Origin: Druceiella hillmani
Lineage: Eukaryota > Arthropoda > Insecta > Lepidoptera > Hepialidae
Assembly: GCA_039881145.1 (NCBI GenBank)
Contig: JAYKKI010000009.1
Coordinates: 14,978,501-15,042,500 of the forward strand
Direction: 5' to 3'
DNA: 64,000 bases
Shown piece after piece: positions 60,251 to 64,000 of this stretch. Under the pieces are notes generated by a model that saw only the letters and a program-made list of their open reading frames with translations, was not told the DNA's origin and did not search any database. Position 1 is the stretch's first letter, and each line of letters starts with the position of its first letter. Made by a program: the position numbers and the translations under genes.

Positions 60251-61079
60251 CAAAGTGTAGGCTTCCTAATGCAAAAAAATATTCGGAATCATAGATGATT
60301 AGGACAGACAAACTAACTTTATCACTTTATATATGAGAATAGATACTTGAATCATTCTAACGGTGGACAAAACAATGAATTATAATAACTAGTATAGAAC
60401 TACGTGAAATAATTGTGAACGGTTTTTTGAAAGAGAAGGGCATTCTAGACTATGTATCATAACAAGTTCTGATCCCCTGGATGAGCATAAAAGACATAGA
60501 CGAGCATAGATATAGACAAACAAAGGATATAATAATACAGACAAAATTATACTTAAACTTTATCATAGAGAAATAACACTATTACTGAGCACGAACTCAT
60601 TTACCGCCATTGCGCCACTGTTAAAGATCAAGTAACCAAAGCCTAAACTTTGGTTTAATCTAGTACAATTGATTTAATTTTAAAGTCCTGCCTTAAGGCA
60701 TTAATATTCGCTCGATATGAGAATGAAAATCACTCGAGTGGCATCAATTGGTACTAATAACGAGACAAAGTATCTATTATTTAATTCTTCGAATACACTC
60801 TTCGAGGTTACTACTCGTTATGGCGAATTAGAGACCGTAAGCGAATACTTACAAGCTGAAAGCGCCTATAAACGGATAAGTTTTATGACTATGCAAACAG
60901 AAATCGAAACCGAAATCGGCGTTTCTCTTAAAAACAATTACTTGTGAAGAAGCGGTCGGGAATACTTTTGTGAACTATATTCAATTTATTACTGACCGGA
61001 AAATCCGGGTCGGAGACTCGATGAAAACAGTAATGTGGAAAACGTGGAATGAATAATTGACACAATCAAAATAATGAAG
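60251..61079 (+). other. Mixed-composition stretch with an unrecognised 76-codon frame
   Basis: An ATG-initiated plus frame at 60717-60947 (RYGELETVSEYLQAESAYKR...EIETEIGVSLKNN) is protein-like but matches no family I know. It contains GACCGTAAGC, which could be a splice donor if it were an exon. A hairpin AACCAAAG-CCTAAA-CTTTGGTT lies about 80 bp upstream at about 60635-60656. It may be a lone exon, a decayed element, or chance. Confidence 0.3.
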
Positions 61080-61195
61080 TTAGCGTGAGATAGGGCCACC
61101 GGCGTTGATTGAGTCGGTACGAATCTGCGGACGCGTCGCGCCTATGAAGTGGGCCTGCTGGCATACACGTGGCATAAACTAAGTTGCTGTTATCT
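61080..61195. other. Short GC-rich island
   Basis: Contains GATAGGGCCACCGGCGTTGA and GGACGCGTCGCGCCTATGAA. No open frame or named repeat was recognised. It is similar in character to the islands at 49.6 and 60.1 kb but has no visible sequence similarity to them. Confidence 0.35.
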
Positions 61196-62882
61196 CATGG
61201 TGAAGACTGATAGATGCTTCTATAAGAACGCACCTGATAATAGATAAGGATTAAAGTAGTAATTGATAATTGAATAACGTGATGAAATATAAATTAAAAT
61301 GATTTATTTACATGATAAATTTTAAAAATTTGTTCCTGAAATAATAATATTGTATTTGACCCTTACCGGTCGATATGTTTTAAAAGAAACTTTTTACTAG
61401 GTCGAAGTTTACAACCTTTAACAACTTTTGTCAGTTATTGTTTTTTGAACATTTATTCATATAGTTAAAAACTTTAATAAAAAACTAACTCATTTCTGCT
61501 TGCGTCAAAACATTTGAAAGTTACTTTGAAAAATAATTCTATAAAGCGACAATGAAAATATTGCAGTAATCCCACATTTAAATTTTTTTCATCATGCTTT
61601 ATTTTATGTGAAGAAAATATTATATAAAATTGTAAAATAAATTTCCTTCTATTTAAAAACTAATATCATGCATTAACTCATTCTATTCGATATCGTTCCT
61701 TTGGGATGACATATGATTAAAAATCCTATTACGAATGTTACCGGTGTCATATTCAACCGGCGAGTGTCAATTAAGTTTTTAACATTGCATAAATTAAAGA
61801 TATTAAAAATCTTTACTATATTACTTCATATTAAAAGTTATTTTTATATTGTTTATTTAATAATGAAAAGAAGTCCTACATAAACAGTAAGTAACATCCA
61901 TGTGTAGGTAGGTATTTATGTAATAAGTGTTACAATAAATATTAATATTGAAAATATAATATTGAATAGTATGATTAAATTTATTTCCTTTAGATTGAGG
62001 ACAACCACACAAGTGTGGTATTCTTTTATAGATAAAATTCTAATTGATTTTCTTTCAACCTTGTATTTGGTACTCTCTTCAAAACATTTCATTTTGTGTC
62101 GTGGCTCCCAATATATGGAAATGACACATAGAAAATATTGTGCAAGTTATTAAACCTGGCATTCAATTCGTCCATTAATTTGTTTAAATAAATTTTTAAA
62201 GAAATTTTTAAAATTTAAAATTTAAGTAACTTATAAGAAGAAATTATTTATTTTCTTTTTATTACCTGCTTTTCTGAAGCTGGTTGTATTTTTGGAAAAA
62301 ATATTTCATTTTACAATTTTTAGTTGTTAATAATAGTATTAGTTTTTACACTGTAAATAACATTCAATTATATCCTTTCTTACAATATCGTACACTTACC
62401 TTTTAAAAGCGGCGGACAAATACTAGTATTCAAATAATTTCTCCTCTCTAAAGTTGGTTATCAACAACACGCAGATACGAAGTGATATTAGTAGCGGCAA
62501 GTATATTACTTCAGTCTTCTTTTGCCTGAGTGCAAGTTTTAATGCAGCACTAAATTTTATGAATGGTGCAGTCACAATTTTCAATATCTGATAATTGTAA
62601 TGCTTTAATAATATTTGAAACCACTGTCACGTCTTATTAACACACATAATAGTACATAATACATTTTGTAGTAGCGTACCAGCAAACATGAAACAATGTA
62701 ATATTTATAAAACATGAAAATACAATAAAGAACACCTTATGCAACGGGCAATTATTACGCATTGAATGAATAAAATGAAACAGAAAACATTATTTAACTA
62801 TAAGCTTGATTTCATGTACACTAATTAGATACAAATCACTCGACAAGTCACAACCTATTGCATCAACACGCTGCTCACGACC
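61196..62882. other. AT-rich stretch, no gene recognised
   Basis: The 63-codon frame at 61962-62153 has no recognised motif. Nothing else was found. Confidence 0.45.
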
Positions 62883-63128
62883 TTGCGCGTTGAAAAAAAA
62901 ATTAAAATAACTATGCCGACCATCCGTTATACATCCCCTACAAAATATGCAGAATCCAAACCAGAAGTGGATGTTTCAACTGTCGCGGAACTTCCGAAAC
63001 GGAGCTCTGTTACACTTCTAATGGCCACGCAGTGGATCTTAAGGAAAAATAATTTAAACTATTACCAACAACGGCTGCCTTTACCGGTCGTGAACCACAC
63101 AGCAACTTTTCAACCTTATCTTGAATAG
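62883..63128 (+). pseudogene. Possible non-LTR retrotransposon gag fragment (weak)
   Basis: An 81-codon frame (non-ATG start) ends LPLPVVNHTATFQPYLE. The piece NHTATF-x-x-Y resembles the 'C-x-x-C-G-x-N-H-T-A-N-Y-R-x-C' zinc-knuckle end of jockey-type gag proteins. In another frame of the same segment CFNCRGTSETELCYTSNGH resembles a preceding C-x-x-C knuckle. If so, the copy is frameshifted and lacks several metal-binding cysteines. No reverse transcriptase follows. The match is short and made by eye; an unrelated chance frame is quite possible. Confidence 0.28.
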
Positions 63129-64000
63129 TTAATTGAGTTGAAAGAACTTAAATCTCATCCTGGCATGAAACACCATCTTAAATAATTTAAAAATTCAGAA
63201 AAATTATTAGATCTGTCGGAATAACGCATGCATTTTAAGCAAGGAGAATTGCATATGACTAACTTTCCTCTTAATTCAGGAACATAAAATATTGCCAAAA
63301 AAATATTCATAGGTGTGTCACAAAAATATGACAGAATTCGAATTTTGAAAACGGGTTAAATTATTGAAAATGTTTTCTTTATAATAAAGATGTTTTGATT
63401 TCATTAATTTCTATAGTAGTAATTAGTTTTATTTTCAGGAAAAAATATCAATTACTTATAGTAAGTAATTGAAAACATTTAATGTGATAGACGGACGGAT
63501 AAGCTGAAGGATTATAAACGAAATCTAAAAAGTTAATATTCAAGTTATAAGATCACTCATGGTTAGGTCAAAGTTACTACTTCAAGAAAATGAGAAAAAC
63601 ATTAATGGAAAATATGCATGTTGAATTTTATCGAATAGAAACCTAAAAACCGAAAAAGTGAATTAAAAAAAATATTCGGATATTTGTCCGAATAGTATTT
63701 GAAAACTGTGCCGCGTTGTAAAAGAACGGTGTTATATTAACTGTCGCTTAAGCCTTATTTAAACTTGATGAGTACTAGTTTGTCGCTAACCAAACATATC
63801 GTAACCTATAAATACACAAATTCCCCCTTGGATGGATAACATCGGTTTGATAGATCTTTGAAAAGAACATCTGTGTGTCAATAAACATGTATCGGAGAAA
63901 CATAGAATTTTACGCCGACTTCGAAAAGTACTAGAAAGTAATCATAATTAATATCAATAGTTTATTATTCCCTTATACTGAATAAATTTATATTGCTCGC
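63129..64000. other. AT-rich stretch to window end, no gene recognised
   Basis: Nothing supported was found. Confidence 0.45.

Overview
The window is 64 kb of AT-rich nuclear DNA from an insect, most likely a moth or butterfly (Lepidoptera). No intact host gene, exon chain, tRNA, rRNA, operon or CRISPR array could be recognised. The lepidopteran call rests on recognised repeats: three copies of a ~600-680 bp family that opens with a 'GTTCCGTAGCCAAACGGTAA'-like head and closes with 'CGCACTTGGCCAA', plus an element with the head 'TGTACCCGCGACTTCGG' and the tail 'AAGCGAACAAACTAACAGAC'. From memory these are very common dispersed repeats in lepidopteran genomes. No database was searched. The rest looks like a gene desert or a long intron made of decayed transposons, tandem and dinucleotide repeats, and isolated GC-richer islands.

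Layout. 1.1-1.6 kb: a minus-strand ORF remnant with basic RxRKRLERAS-type repeats behind a TATA/initiator-like promoter. 1.9-2.4 kb: a 249-bp tandem duplication. 6.05-8.33 kb: an antisense, frameshifted LINE (RTE/'craft'-like) with endonuclease and reverse transcriptase pieces. 9.4-9.9 kb: an internally deleted Helitron helicase remnant. 14.9-15.2, 21.9-22.2 and 29.1-29.4 kb: three diverged copies of one conserved GC-richer block; the last two sit inside a larger old segmental duplication (about 20.2-22.2 kb versus 26.7-29.4 kb). 22.5-23.6 kb: unrecognised open frames. 29.8-30.1 kb: an ~80-bp minisatellite. 33.16-33.27 kb: a 17-bp CCTAGG minisatellite. 34.45-35.35 kb: a mariner transposase pseudogene. 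38.34-38.54 kb: a near-perfect palindrome with ~97-bp arms. 41.1-41.3 kb: an antisense pipsqueak/pogo-type DNA-binding domain remnant. 46.16-47.17 kb: clustered (TA)n tracts enclosing a MITE-like inverted-repeat element. 49.6-49.9, 60.0-60.25 and 61.1 kb: GC-rich islands. 62.9-63.1 kb: a weak non-LTR gag-like ORF.

Nothing in the window forms a working pathway. All recognisable coding matter is broken transposon sequence. The features most worth follow-up are the triplicated conserved block, the 38.4-kb palindrome, and the GC-rich islands, which may be conserved non-coding elements. Boundaries of repeats were set by eye and are approximate to a few bases, or to tens of bases where homology fades.
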